64,000 nucleotides of DNA from Clostridium sp. AM58-1XD (GTDB lineage Bacteria > Bacillota > Clostridia > Lachnospirales > Lachnospiraceae), in NCBI RefSeq assembly GCF_003464085.1, contig NZ_QSDR01000005.1, forward strand, positions 112,601-176,600, given 5' to 3'. Of this stretch, positions 17,520 through 26,341 are shown one piece after another; the first letter of the stretch is position 1, and each line of letters begins with the position of its first letter. The translations under genes were made by a program, and so were the position numbers. Under the pieces are notes generated by a model that saw only the letters and a program-made list of their open reading frames with translations, had not been told where the DNA came from and searched no databases.

Positions 17520-18092
17520 ATGGATGAGACGGAGATTGAGATCGTAAGAAAGATGCAGCAGGGAGATGAAAGCGCCTTTGCCTGGCTGTTTGACAGATAT
17601 CAGTCTAAAGCATTCCGCGCAGCCTATCTGATATCATGTAATGTGGCCGACAGTGAGGATATTGTACAGGAGGCCTTTGTCAAATGCTATTTATACAGAG
17701 AGAAGCTCAAGGATGCAAAACGATTTGAAGGATGGCTGTTTCAGATTCTTACCAGGACTGCATGGCGCCACATAAAGAAGGGTGCAAGGGAACAGCCGGT
17801 AGAAGAGCTGTGGGGAGCTGATGCCAAAAGCGGTGAAAAAGAACTGCTGGATGGAATCGTGGAAGAGGAAAGCAACCGCAGGCTTTACGAGGCCATAAAG
17901 GAACTGGATGTAAAACAGCGTACAGCTGTTGTCCTTTATTACTTCAACCAGTTTTCGACGAAAGAGACGGCAGTGGTGATGGGCTGCATGGAAGGAACGG
18001 TGAAGTCAAGGCTTTACAATGCCAGAAAAAATCTTAAAGAAAGGCTTTTGCAGCCGGAAGAGGAGGAGAGATATGAGAGAAGAACCGTTTGA
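17520..18092 (+). CDS. ECF-type RNA polymerase sigma factor
   Basis: The 190-residue product has region 2 (about 20-85: FAWLFDRYQSKAFRAAYLI and SEDIVQEAFVKCY) and region 4 (about 125-180: LDVKQRTAVVLYYFNQFSTKETAVVMGCMEGTVKSRLYNARKNLK). ATG 17520 with AAAGGAG is preferred to an in-frame ATG at 17475. The downstream anti-sigma gene overlaps its 3' end by 20 bases, so they form a regulated pair. The target promoters are unknown. Confidence 0.93.
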   Translation: MDETEIEIVRKMQQGDESAFAWLFDRYQSKAFRAAYLISCNVADSEDIVQEAFVKCYLYREKLKDAKRFEGWLFQILTRTAWRHIKKGAREQPVEELWGADAKSGEKELLDGIVEEESNRRLYEAIKELDVKQRTAVVLYYFNQFSTKETAVVMGCMEGTVKSRLYNARKNLKERLLQPEEEERYERRTV

Positions 18093-18903
18093 CAGACAAA
18101 TCAGGGAAACCCTCATCGAAGAGGCGCAGAAGGTTTCTTTAAGCAGGCAGAGACAGGAGAAGATCATGGCGGAGATATCTGCCGTGAAACAGGAGAAAGG
18201 AAGGGGCAATATTATGAGATTTCAGTCAGGAAAGAAGATAATAATAGCAGCGGCCGCTATGTGTGTGTTTGCAGCATTTGGAGTAATGGCGGCAGGTAAA
18301 ATCGTCGGTATGAGGACCAGTGTACAAAACGATAAGCCGAATTATACAGAATTTTCACAGGTGGCAGGTGCAGAAGGAATATTGGGATTTAAGCCGGACG
18401 CAGTAGAGACTTATTCCAACGGACTGGCCTTTCAGAAAGGATTTCTGGCGGACGTACAGGGGTATGATGATGCCGGTAATGTCGTTCAAGTAAAACCGGA
18501 GCTCTCTCTGGAATATAAAAAAGGCGGCAGCAGAGTGACCATGTCCGCTATGAAGCCGTTCGAGGATAATCAGAATAACAGAGAACGGGCGGTGCGTACG
18601 GAGGAATACAAAGGTTTTACGATCTATTACTATGAGGACAGATACCTGTTTGTATCGGCGGACTATGAACCGGATGAAAACATGAAGAAAGAAGAAGCGG
18701 CGGGTAGACTCTTTATCTCCTACGGCCTTCCGGATCATGAGGACGGAACGCCGGCCGATCCGCAGGAAACGATTATGTACAGCGTAACATGGGATAACGG
18801 TGGAGCTGAGTATCTGCTGCTTTCCAGCGGGGATGTGCCGATTACAGGAGATTCTCTCATTGGAATGGCAAAAGAAACCATCGATGCGGGTCTGAACAGG
18901 TAA
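18073..18903 (+). CDS. anti-sigma factor-like single-pass membrane protein (DUF4367-type C-terminus)
   Basis: 276 residues from ATG 18073 (AGGAGGAG upstream). Residues 1-55 are charged and cytoplasmic, a single hydrophobic helix (KKIIIAAAAMCVFAAFGVMAA) lies at about 58-78, and the remainder is extracytoplasmic, ending DSLIGMAKETIDAG as in DUF4367 proteins. Overlap with the sigma gene and this topology support an anti-sigma role; there is no clear zinc HxxxCxxC motif. The partner assignment is inference from synteny. Confidence 0.75.
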   Translation: MREEPFDRQIRETLIEEAQKVSLSRQRQEKIMAEISAVKQEKGRGNIMRFQSGKKIIIAAAAMCVFAAFGVMAAGKIVGMRTSVQNDKPNYTEFSQVAGAEGILGFKPDAVETYSNGLAFQKGFLADVQGYDDAGNVVQVKPELSLEYKKGGSRVTMSAMKPFEDNQNNRERAVRTEEYKGFTIYYYEDRYLFVSADYEPDENMKKEEAAGRLFISYGLPDHEDGTPADPQETIMYSVTWDNGGAEYLLLSSGDVPITGDSLIGMAKETIDAGLNR

Positions 18904-18983
18904 AGATTCCCAAAATTTATTTGTGCAAAATGACGAATCTTACGATTTAAAGCGTTAAACTTCAAAAATTTAATGAAATGAAA

Positions 18984-19012
18984 TTGACGAAGGGAAAAAG
19001 TTGTAGTATGAT
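18984..19012 (+). promoter_or_regulatory. promoter of first ABC importer operon
   Basis: TTGACG 18984-18989, 17-base spacer, TATGAT 19007-19012. A perfect 9-pair hairpin (19035-19043/19047-19055, loop ACT) follows in the leader. No T-box is present here, unlike the paralogous operon at 23-26 kb. Confidence 0.7.
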
Positions 19013-19078
19013 AATCATCAATTCGTAAAGAAAATATCTGCAGACTCTGCAGATAAAAAAGGGAGAGATGATTAGATT

Positions 19079-20137
19079 ATGAGAAAATCCAGAAAATTAG
19101 CGGCGCTTGTGCTGGCTGGCCTGATGGCAGCATCCATGACGGCATGCGGAGGAAACAAAGCGGAAACTTCAGCAGAAACAACAGCTACTGAGACAGAAGC
19201 AGCCGGCCCGGCAGAGAGCACAGAAGCAAAAGAGGCGGAAGAAACGAGTGAAAAAGCAGAGGCAGCGGATGGAAAGACCTACAAGATCGGGGTTCTTCAG
19301 CTTGTGCAGCATGCGGCACTTGACAAGGCAAATGAAGGCTTTTTTGCAGCACTTGACGAGGCTGGAATCAAGTATGAGAAAGATTACCAGAATGCTTCCG
19401 GAGACCAGTCCACATGCCAGACAATGGCGGAAAAACTGGTAAATGAAGGAAACGATCTGATCTTTGCAATTGCTACACCGGCAGCTCAGGCGGTTGCAGG
19501 TGCTACCTCGGATATTCCGATTCTGCTGAGCGCTGTTACGGATCCGGCAGCTTCAGAGCTGGTTGAAAGCAACGAGAAGCCAAACTGCAACGTATCCGGT
19601 ACATCGGACCTGACACCTGTTAAGGATCAGATCGATATGATTCCGAAGATTCTTCCAGAAGCTAAAACGGTCGGCCTTCTTTACTGTAATGCAGAATCCA
19701 ATTCTCAGCTTCAGGTTGAGATTGCCAAGGAAGCATGTGAGGCAGCAGGACTGGAATACAAAGAATATACCATTTCGAATTCCAATGAACTTCAGACCGT
19801 CGTGGAATCCATGGTAGGAAATGTAGACGTGATTTATGCACCGACAGACAATATGATCGCAGCAGGTATGTCTACTGTTTCCATGGTTGCAAACGAGAAT
19901 AAGATCCCTACCGTAGTAGGCGAGGGAGGCATGGTTGATGAAGGCGGCCTCGTTACATATGGGATTGATTACTATCAGCTGGGATATATGGCTGGCGAAC
20001 AGGCAATCGACATCCTTGTAAACGGCGCAGATATTACCACAATGCCTATCGGCTATCTGGATGCATCAAAGTGTGAACTGAAGATCAATGAAGAGACAGA
20101 AAAAACACTGGGAATTGATTTATCCGTATTAAAATAA
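19079..20137 (+). CDS. ABC transporter substrate-binding lipoprotein, TrpX / ABC_sub_bind family
   Basis: Extracytoplasmic binding protein of 352 residues. It has a lipoprotein signal with lipobox MTAC at about 20-24, an acidic Ala/Glu/Thr linker to about 60, then the ABC_sub_bind domain: YKIGVLQLVQHAALD, SDIPILLSAVTDPAAS, NVSGTSDLTPVKDQI, and IYAPTDNMIAAG. This family pairs with the permease and ATPase that follow. It is paralogous to the lipoprotein at 24755-25855. Tryptophan or another amino-acid-like ligand is a guess from the paralogue. Confidence 0.9.
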   Translation: MRKSRKLAALVLAGLMAASMTACGGNKAETSAETTATETEAAGPAESTEAKEAEETSEKAEAADGKTYKIGVLQLVQHAALDKANEGFFAALDEAGIKYEKDYQNASGDQSTCQTMAEKLVNEGNDLIFAIATPAAQAVAGATSDIPILLSAVTDPAASELVESNEKPNCNVSGTSDLTPVKDQIDMIPKILPEAKTVGLLYCNAESNSQLQVEIAKEACEAAGLEYKEYTISNSNELQTVVESMVGNVDVIYAPTDNMIAAGMSTVSMVANENKIPTVVGEGGMVDEGGLVTYGIDYYQLGYMAGEQAIDILVNGADITTMPIGYLDASKCELKINEETEKTLGIDLSVLK

Positions 20138-20182
20138 GTATTGCAGAGAATGACATAAAAGCCACGAGGGCTTATATGACAG

Positions 20183-20253
20183 GAAGCAGATTGGAAGGCC
20201 GGAGCGGCATCAGCCGTGTTTGGCCTGTAGAATCTGCTTCTTATCTTGCTTTT
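20183..20253 (+). terminator. hairpin between binding-protein and permease genes (likely partial terminator)
   Basis: GAAGCAGATT 20183-20192 pairs perfectly with AATCTGCTTC 20231-20240; inner GGCC arms extend it, and T-rich sequence follows. A leaky terminator after the binding-protein gene would give more binding protein than membrane components. Confidence 0.6.
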
Positions 20254-20371
20254 TAGGAAATAATCTGTCGGAGTAAAGTGATAAAGTAAAGACTTGTAAT
20301 CGGCCGGACAGTGGAACTGGCGTTTCAGAAGTTTAAAGACAAAATGAGGAAGGTATCTGGAGGAAGGAAAT

Positions 20372-21289
20372 ATGCAGGGATGGCTTGTTTCCCTTCAGGG
20401 CGCCGTAGGACAGGGCGTTTTGTGGGGGCTGATGGTATTAGGCGTATATATAACATTCCGTTTGATGGACATTGCAGATTTAACTGTTGACGGAAGTTTT
20501 GCACTGGGCGGCTGCGTCTGTGCGGTAATGGTTGTGAATAAGAACATGGACCCGACGCTGGCCCTTGGTGTAGCGCTTATTGCCGGAGTTCTCGCCGGAG
20601 CGGTTACGGGAATCCTGCATACGGTTTTTGAAATTCCGGCGATTCTGGCCGGTATTCTGACGCAAATTGCGCTCTGGTCAATTAATCTGAGGATTATGGG
20701 ACGAAAGAGCAATATCCCCTTGCCTAAGGCGAATACATTGATCAGCAGTTTTTCCAAATCCGCCGGCGTGACACAGGCACAGGCTTCTATGGTAATCGGC
20801 ATTATAATTGCGGTTATTATAATCATATTTCTTTACTGGTTCTTCGGAACAGAGATCGGCTGTACTCTGCGCGCCACGGGAAATAATGAAAATATGATCC
20901 GTGCCCTTGGAGTCGATACGAGAATGACAAAGCTGATGGCGCTCATGATCAGCAACGGCCTTGTAGGCCTTTCAGGGGCTCTTGTCTGTCAGAGCCAGAA
21001 ATATGCGGATATCAACATGGGAACGGGCGCAATCGTCATCGGCCTGGCGGCAATTGTCATCGGTGAAGTGCTGTTCGGAAGGCTTCGTTCCTTTGGCAGT
21101 AAACTGACATCCCTTGTGGCTGGTTCCGTTATTTACTTTATCATCCGTGCCGTAGTGATTCGTCTCGGTCTGGATGCCAACGACATGAAGCTCATTTCCG
21201 CGATTATGGTTGCCGTCGCTCTCAGTATACCGGTTACCATGGCGAGGTACCGTCAAAAACGGTCATATTCGGAAGGAGGAGAGGAATAA
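20372..21289 (+). CDS. ABC transporter permease, TrpY / branched-chain-type
   Basis: A 305-residue integral membrane protein with about eight to nine helices, of the permease family that partners ABC_sub_bind proteins. The N-terminus GVLWGLMVLGVYITFRLMDIADLTVDGSFALGG is close to its paralogue at 23810-24697. One-base overlap with the ATPase start. Confidence 0.9.
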   Translation: MQGWLVSLQGAVGQGVLWGLMVLGVYITFRLMDIADLTVDGSFALGGCVCAVMVVNKNMDPTLALGVALIAGVLAGAVTGILHTVFEIPAILAGILTQIALWSINLRIMGRKSNIPLPKANTLISSFSKSAGVTQAQASMVIGIIIAVIIIIFLYWFFGTEIGCTLRATGNNENMIRALGVDTRMTKLMALMISNGLVGLSGALVCQSQKYADINMGTGAIVIGLAAIVIGEVLFGRLRSFGSKLTSLVAGSVIYFIIRAVVIRLGLDANDMKLISAIMVAVALSIPVTMARYRQKRSYSEGGEE

Positions 21290-22086
21290 TGCTTACTCTG
21301 ACTAATGTAAGAAAGACGTTCAACCGCGGAACGATTAATGAGAAAAAGGCGTTAAACGGCATTCATCTTCATCTGAACCCTGGAGATTTCGTAACGATCA
21401 TCGGAGGAAACGGTGCGGGAAAGTCCACAATGCTGAATATGATAGCAGGCGTATATCCGATCGACAGCGGTAAAATCGTAATCGACGGCCACAATATTTC
21501 CAGAGAACCTGAGTTTAAGCGGGCTAAGTATATCGGACGCGTATTTCAGGATCCGATGATGGGTACGGCTGCAGGAATGGAAATCGAGGAAAACCTTGGT
21601 CTGGCTATGAGAAGAGGAAAGAGAAGAGGCCTTTCATGGCAGATTGCCAAAGAGGAAAGAGGTTATTACAAGCAGCAGCTTTCCCTTCTGGACTTGGGTC
21701 TGGAAGACCGTATGAAGAGCAAGGTAGGCCTTCTGTCCGGCGGACAGAGGCAGGCGCTGACCCTTCTGATGGCTACCATGCAGAAACCAAAGCTCCTTCT
21801 GCTGGATGAACATACGGCGGCCCTTGACCCGAAAACGGCGGCAAAAGTTCTTGAGATCACAAGAAAGATCGTAAATGAGCAGGAACTGACCGCTATGATG
21901 GTCACCCACAATATGAGAGATGCCATTGAGATCGGCAACCGCCTGATCATGATGCATGAAGGGCGTATAATCTACGATGTAGCCGGCGAAGAAAAGAAGA
22001 ATCTGGAGGTCGAGGACCTGCTGGAGAAGTTCGAAGCGGCCAGTGGAGAGGAGTTCGCCAACGACAGGATGATGCTCGCGAAATAA
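21289..22086 (+). CDS. ABC transporter ATP-binding protein, TrpZ-like
   Basis: The 265-residue ATPase energises the permease above. Walker A GGNGAGKST near residue 43, signature LSGGQRQALTLLMATMQ, Walker B LLLLDEHTAALDPKTA, and the H-loop THNMRDAIE. DEHTAALD in place of the common DEPTAALD is shared with its paralogue. An 8-base spaced GGAGGAG site in the end of the permease gene serves its start. Confidence 0.93.
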   Translation: MLTLTNVRKTFNRGTINEKKALNGIHLHLNPGDFVTIIGGNGAGKSTMLNMIAGVYPIDSGKIVIDGHNISREPEFKRAKYIGRVFQDPMMGTAAGMEIEENLGLAMRRGKRRGLSWQIAKEERGYYKQQLSLLDLGLEDRMKSKVGLLSGGQRQALTLLMATMQKPKLLLLDEHTAALDPKTAAKVLEITRKIVNEQELTAMMVTHNMRDAIEIGNRLIMMHEGRIIYDVAGEEKKNLEVEDLLEKFEAASGEEFANDRMMLAK

Positions 22087-22101
22087 GAGATTAAAAAGCG
22101 C

Positions 22102-22130
22102 TTGAAAAACAGAATACAGTGTGATAGACT
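22102..22130 (+). promoter_or_regulatory. possible promoter upstream of mntP
   Basis: TTGAAA 22102-22107, 17-base spacer, TAGACT 22125-22130; moderate match. A 10-pair hairpin at 22152-22180 with a short T-run follows and could be a terminator for the ABC operon or a leader structure. I could not match it to the manganese riboswitch (yybP-ykoY). Confidence 0.4.
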
Positions 22131-22151
22131 ATATTTCACGTTTCAATACCG

Positions 22152-22184
22152 GGGAGGTGTCAGGGATCATGGCACCTTCCTTTA
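22152..22184 (+). terminator. hairpin after the first ABC operon
   Basis: GGGAGGTGTC (22152-22161) pairs with GGCACCTTCC (22171-22180) with two G-U pairs and a 9-base loop; TTTAC follows. Weak T-run. Confidence 0.45.
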
Positions 22185-22287
22185 CTATTGCAGCGTCCGC
22201 CTGAATATGATTAGAATGAACAGACCGGCTGCTTCATTTTAAATAGAATGAAAAATGTAGAGAAACTGGGAAAGAGAGAAAAGATAA

Positions 22288-22860
22288 ATGAGTCTGCTGA
22301 CATTATTTACTCTGGCTGTAGGCCTTTCTATGGACGCATTTGCAGTATCCGTATGCAAGGGGCTTGCCATGCAAAAGATCACCTTGGGAAAATCCATTAT
22401 TGTCGGACTATGGTTCGGCGGATTTCAGGCTGGAATGCCTTTGATCGGATATCTGCTGGGAATACAGTTCAGGGGAGCGATTTCCGCTATCGATCATTGG
22501 ATCGCATTTATTCTCCTTGGAATTATCGGCGTCAACATGATCAGAGAGGCATTGACGGAAGACGAGTGCGAATGCTGCGGCGAAGAAGACGCGACTCTGG
22601 AACCGAGGGAAATGTTTATGCTGGCTGTAGCTACCAGTATCGATGCCCTGGCTGTCGGCATTACTTTTGCCTTTCTGGATGTTGAGATCGCTCCGGCTGT
22701 TTCATTTATCGGAATCACTACGTTTTTCCTGTCCATAGCCGGTGTAAAGGCGGGAAATGTATTTGGCGCAAGGTATCAGTCCAGGGCGGAACTGGCAGGA
22801 GGAACAATCCTGGTATTTCTGGGAATCAAGATCCTGCTGGAACATACAGGCATTTTGTAA
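22288..22860 (+). CDS. mntP: putative manganese efflux pump MntP
   Basis: A 190-residue membrane protein of the MntP (YebN) family, two homologous halves of three helices. Each half has a conserved Asp segment: [15 protein letters not shown] near residue 10-25 and [15 protein letters not shown] near 113-128. A cysteine-rich ECECCGEED lies in the loop between. ATG 22288 has a weak GA-rich ribosome site. It is placed between two convergent ABC operons and seems independent of them. Confidence 0.93.
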   Translation: MSLLTLFTLAVGLSMDAFAVSVCKGLAMQKITLGKSIIVGLWFGGFQAGMPLIGYLLGIQFRGAISAIDHWIAFILLGIIGVNMIREALTEDECECCGEEDATLEPREMFMLAVATSIDALAVGITFAFLDVEIAPAVSFIGITTFFLSIAGVKAGNVFGARYQSRAELAGGTILVFLGIKILLEHTGIL

Positions 22861-22932
22861 TGGGAACATATTTCTATGAAAAAGCTGAAACACTACAATG
22901 AGACGTAAAATCGATACGGATACCAGTCAACT

Positions 22933-22969
22933 AAAAACAGGCCGCCAGCACTGAGCTGACGGCCTGTTG
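22933..22969 (-). terminator. intrinsic terminator of trpXYZ-like operon
   Basis: On the minus strand AACAGGCCG...CGGCCTGTT forms a stem of about 13 pairs followed by TTTTT. It is positioned 75 bases after the stop of the ATPase gene. Confidence 0.8.
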
Positions 22970-23043
22970 AATATTTGTGAACACGTATATTTATCCTGCA
23001 TGCTGTAATGCCGCAATGCTGCAGTACATCGATACATCTCCGA

Positions 23044-23817
23044 TCAGTTTCCACATTCAATACTGATCTCATTGAACTTCTCCAGAATTTCATCGATCTG
23101 CATGGCTGACTTTGCCGTCTCATCTTTATCCATAACGACCGTTCCCTGATGCATCATCAGCAGGCGGTTTCCGTATTCCACCGCATAGCGAAGGTTGTGA
23201 GTAACCATAATGGTGGTAAGCTTTTTCTCCTTGACAATTTTATCCGTCAGAACCATGATGGTTTCAGCTGTTTTCGGATCGAGGGCAGCCGTATGTTCAT
23301 CCAGTATCAGAAACTCAATGGGCGTCATGGTAGACATGAGAAGAGCCATAGCCTGGCGCTGACCTCCGGAAAGAACACCTACTTTTACGTGAATTTTGTC
23401 TTCCAGCCCCAGTCCAAGCGTCCTTAACTGGTCTTTGTAGTAGTCAATCCGTTTTTTATCTGTTCCCGGAAGGAGATTAAACGGTTTTCCCTTATTGTCC
23501 GCTAAGGACATATTTTCCAGGATCGTCATATTGGGACATGTTCCCATGGCCGGATTCTGATAAACGCGGCCGATGCGGCGCTGGCGCTTGAATTCAGGCA
23601 TTTTCGTAATATCGGTTCCGTTGATGGATATACGGCCGCTGTCAAGAGGAATGCTGCCGCAGACAATATTCAGCAGGGAGGTTTTGCCGGAACCGTTGCT
23701 TCCAACCACAGAGACGAATTCATCGTCTCCGACAGTGAGGCAGAAATCCTGAAACAGACACATTTCATTTACAGTTCCCGCATTATAGTATTTATTGATG
23801 TTGGTTAATTCAAGCAT
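23044..23817 (-). CDS. tryptophan ABC transporter ATP-binding protein, TrpZ-like
   Basis: A 257-residue ATPase, last gene of the T-box-controlled operon. Walker A GSNGSGKTS near residue 38, LSGGQRQAMALLMSTM signature, FLILDEHTAALDPKTAE Walker B and THNLRYAVE H-loop. Clearly paralogous to 21289-22086. It overlaps the permease by 8 bases. The tryptophan assignment rests on the T-box specifier upstream of the operon. Confidence 0.92.
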   Translation of the reverse strand: MLELTNINKYYNAGTVNEMCLFQDFCLTVGDDEFVSVVGSNGSGKTSLLNIVCGSIPLDSGRISINGTDITKMPEFKRQRRIGRVYQNPAMGTCPNMTILENMSLADNKGKPFNLLPGTDKKRIDYYKDQLRTLGLGLEDKIHVKVGVLSGGQRQAMALLMSTMTPIEFLILDEHTAALDPKTAETIMVLTDKIVKEKKLTTIMVTHNLRYAVEYGNRLLMMHQGTVVMDKDETAKSAMQIDEILEKFNEISIECGN

Positions 23818-24697
23818 GGTTCTTTACCCTCCTTTTATTGCTGTTGCTGATCACCAGGATGACAAGCAGGAGTACGGCTGTAATGAGCTTTAAATCAAAG
23901 GCTTCCAGCCCGAAGGAGATGGCAAAGGAGATACATGCCTTATAGAGGATAGAGCCTACAATTACAGCAGTTGTCGCCTTTACAAAGCTCATGTGGCGGA
24001 ACAGCTGTGTTCCGATAATAACGTTAGCCAGGCCGATGACAATCGTTCCGGTTCCCATGGATATTTCAAAGCCGACTTTCTGCTGGCAGTAGAGGCAGCC
24101 GCCAAGAGCGGCAAAACCGTTTGCGATAGCCAGGCCGATAATCTTTACTTTTCCTCTGTCCATGGCAAGGGAGGTAACGAGCGTATCGTTGTCGCCAACC
24201 GCCCGGAGAAGAAAGCCGGAACGGGTTTTCAGGTACAGGTCCAAAAGAATTTTGCATATGATCACGACGATCAGAAGGATGGCGGCGATCGTAAACGGAG
24301 CCATGGATTCCGGGATGGCAGCATTTAAAAAGGAGTTGTCAAATATCGTTTCCTGACTGAAGATCGGTACGTTGGACCTTCCGCCTGCAATGCGCAGGTT
24401 AATGGAATAGAGTGCAGTCATAACAATGATTCCTGAAAGAAGATCACGTACTTTTAGCTTCACGTGTATAAAACCGGTTACACAGCCGGCTGCCGCACCT
24501 GCAAGGAAGGAGAGCGGGAGAGTGAGCACAGGCGGAACTCCTGCAATAATCAGGGTTGCGGTAAGGGCGGCACCCATAGGAAAGGTACCGTCTACCGACA
24601 AATCCGGAAAGTCCAGGATTTTGTATGTTATATATACGCCCAGCGCCATCACGGCGTAAACCAGGCCTTCTTCAAGAATACCAAGAAAAATCTGCAT
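23810..24697 (-). CDS. tryptophan ABC transporter permease, TrpY-like
   Basis: A 295-residue membrane protein with about eight to nine helices. The N-terminus GLVYAVMALGVYITYKILDFPDLSVDGTFPMGA aligns with the paralogue at 20372. ATG 24697 lies 57 bases after the binding-protein gene. Confidence 0.9.
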   Translation of the reverse strand: MQIFLGILEEGLVYAVMALGVYITYKILDFPDLSVDGTFPMGAALTATLIIAGVPPVLTLPLSFLAGAAAGCVTGFIHVKLKVRDLLSGIIVMTALYSINLRIAGGRSNVPIFSQETIFDNSFLNAAIPESMAPFTIAAILLIVVIICKILLDLYLKTRSGFLLRAVGDNDTLVTSLAMDRGKVKIIGLAIANGFAALGGCLYCQQKVGFEISMGTGTIVIGLANVIIGTQLFRHMSFVKATTAVIVGSILYKACISFAISFGLEAFDLKLITAVLLLVILVISNSNKRRVKNHA

Positions 24698-24754
24698 TGT
24701 TATGCCTCCAGTTCCCTTTTTATAAGAAGGGGTTATAATCGTTCCGACTTATTA

Positions 24755-25855
24755 TCAATTTTCGGAAATTGTATCAAACAGTTCTTTTGCAGAAGAAGTC
24801 AGATCTTCCGGGAACGTAATTCCCAGGTCTTCAGCAACCTTTGTATTTCCGTAAAAAGCGGCTTCTTTAATGATTTCATAGTTCATTTCACTCGCTTTCG
24901 CCTCGCCCTTTAATACTTTCGCAGCCATTTTTCCGGTCTGCTTTCCAAGATCGATGTAGTCCAGCCCCATAGCGGCGAGGCAGCCAATTTTTACCTGTTC
25001 AATTTCGCTTCCGAATACAGGGATTTTCTTTTTGGATGCCTTGTTGAGGATCAGCGGGAGAGAAGAGACAACCGTATTGTCGGTTAAATTGGTCAGGCAG
25101 TCAACTTTTTCCAGAAGTCTGTCGGCTACAAGCGGGATATCAGCAGATGCCGTAACGCCGCCTTCTTCAATTTCAAATCCGTATTCGGGAGCCAGTGCCT
25201 TATATTCTTCGATTGCGGACAAAGAATTCACTTCGCTGGTGGTATACATGATTCCTATGGTCTTTGCTTCAGGAAGAATTGCACGGATCATTTCCAGCTG
25301 CTGCTGCACAGGGAGCTTATCGCTTGTACCGGTCATTTCGCCTACGGATGAACCGTCTTCATTGGCAAGCTCTGCAGCTACAGGATCCGTTACTGCAGTA
25401 TAGATAACAGGTATGTTGTTTTTCTTTCCTACCGCATATGCGCTCTGAGCGGAAACTGTAGCAATACCGCAAATCAGATCGACCTTTTTAGCTGCAAAGT
25501 TGTTGGAAATCTGTGCTGCAATACCAGGATCAGCCTGTGCATTTTCATAGATTACAGTCAGGTTTTCGTTCTCTTTGATGCCCTCCTCAGCCAGGCCGGC
25601 CAGGAATCCTTCACGGCAGTTATCAAGTGAGCCGTGGACGGCAAACTGCTCAATTCCGATTGTATAATTTCCGGCAGCAGTTTCTGTTTCTGCAGCGCTC
25701 TCGGATGATTCCGATATCTCTTCCGATGCGTTCTCAGAGGTTTCAGCCGAAGTTTCAGCTGCTTTCGTCGTTTCTGTTTTTGCATTGGAACCGCAGCCTG
25801 CCATCATGGAAGCTGCCATAGCGGTAATTAGTAATGCTGCAATTGATTTTTTCAT
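24755..25855 (-). CDS. tryptophan ABC transporter substrate-binding lipoprotein, TrpX-like
   Basis: A 366-residue lipoprotein: lipobox MMAGC at about 17-21, then an acidic Ser/Glu/Ala linker, then the ABC_sub_bind domain (YTIGIEQFAVHGSLDNC, NIPVIYTAVTDPVAAE, MTGTSDKLPVQQQLEMI). ATG 25855 has AAGGAGGAT upstream. A T-box leader with a TGG specifier precedes it, so the operon should be turned on when tRNA-Trp is uncharged, as known for trpXYZ of Firmicutes. Paralogous to 19079-20137, which lacks the T-box. Confidence 0.92.
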   Translation of the reverse strand: MKKSIAALLITAMAASMMAGCGSNAKTETTKAAETSAETSENASEEISESSESAAETETAAGNYTIGIEQFAVHGSLDNCREGFLAGLAEEGIKENENLTVIYENAQADPGIAAQISNNFAAKKVDLICGIATVSAQSAYAVGKKNNIPVIYTAVTDPVAAELANEDGSSVGEMTGTSDKLPVQQQLEMIRAILPEAKTIGIMYTTSEVNSLSAIEEYKALAPEYGFEIEEGGVTASADIPLVADRLLEKVDCLTNLTDNTVVSSLPLILNKASKKKIPVFGSEIEQVKIGCLAAMGLDYIDLGKQTGKMAAKVLKGEAKASEMNYEIIKEAAFYGNTKVAEDLGITFPEDLTSSAKELFDTISEN

Positions 25856-25927
25856 AATAAATATCCTCCTTAAAATAAATGTTTTTTATTCAGATTTTTA
25901 TTTCAAAGGACAAATCCTTATTGAAAT

Positions 25928-26215
25928 AAAAAAAAGCCCCAGGCATAAATATCTTATGCTTGAGACGAATAACCTATCCGCGGTGCCACTCAAATTGACT
26001 GAAAGTCCACTCTTCATATACTGACATATATGCCGCACAAGTAACGGTTGCGGAAGCCGTCAGTCCATACTGGAAAGAAATCGCTCTCTCGTTCAGGACC
26101 GCCCTCAAAAGTCCATTCGGTTCCCGGCGCCATACCGCATTTCCACCACCTGCGGCTCTCTGTAATCTTGCCTGAAAACTTACTTCTCTTTTTCAACGGT
26201 TTATTGTATTCTTAG
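25928..26215 (-). promoter_or_regulatory. T-box leader, tRNA-Trp specific
   Basis: On the minus strand: stem I features with AGAGAGCC and GGTGGAAATGC, the specifier region GAA-TGG-ACTTTTGAG (TGG at 26115-26113), the T-box GAGTGGCACCGCGG at 25991-25978, and a terminator stem with a T-run at 25965-25928. The TGGC of the T-box pairs with a GCCA acceptor end, which fits discriminator G of tRNA-Trp. The same alignment on the leuS leader reads CTG and TGGT. Specifier and discriminator therefore agree independently. Confidence 0.88.
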
Positions 26216-26220
26216 GCCTT

Positions 26221-26249
26221 ATCATAATACAATGGAAGCCATTTGTCAA
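26221..26249 (-). promoter_or_regulatory. promoter of the trpXYZ-like operon
   Basis: On the minus strand TTGACA (26249-26244), 17-base spacer, TATGAT (26226-26221). Confidence 0.75.
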
Positions 26250-26341
26250 CAGAAAAAATACAACTGGAAGAATGAAAGGAAATATGATAAAATATAAAAC
26301 AGCACCAAATTCAATACGAAAAGTATAATGAAGGGGAAACT

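Noticed and set aside
22087..22287. Manganese riboswitch (yybP-ykoY) before mntP
   Set aside because: Expected because it often precedes mntP, but I could not find its conserved loops; only a simple hairpin is present.
26014..26196. 60-codon minus-strand frame in the trp leader
   Set aside because: It runs through stem I and specifier of the T-box and has no gene character.
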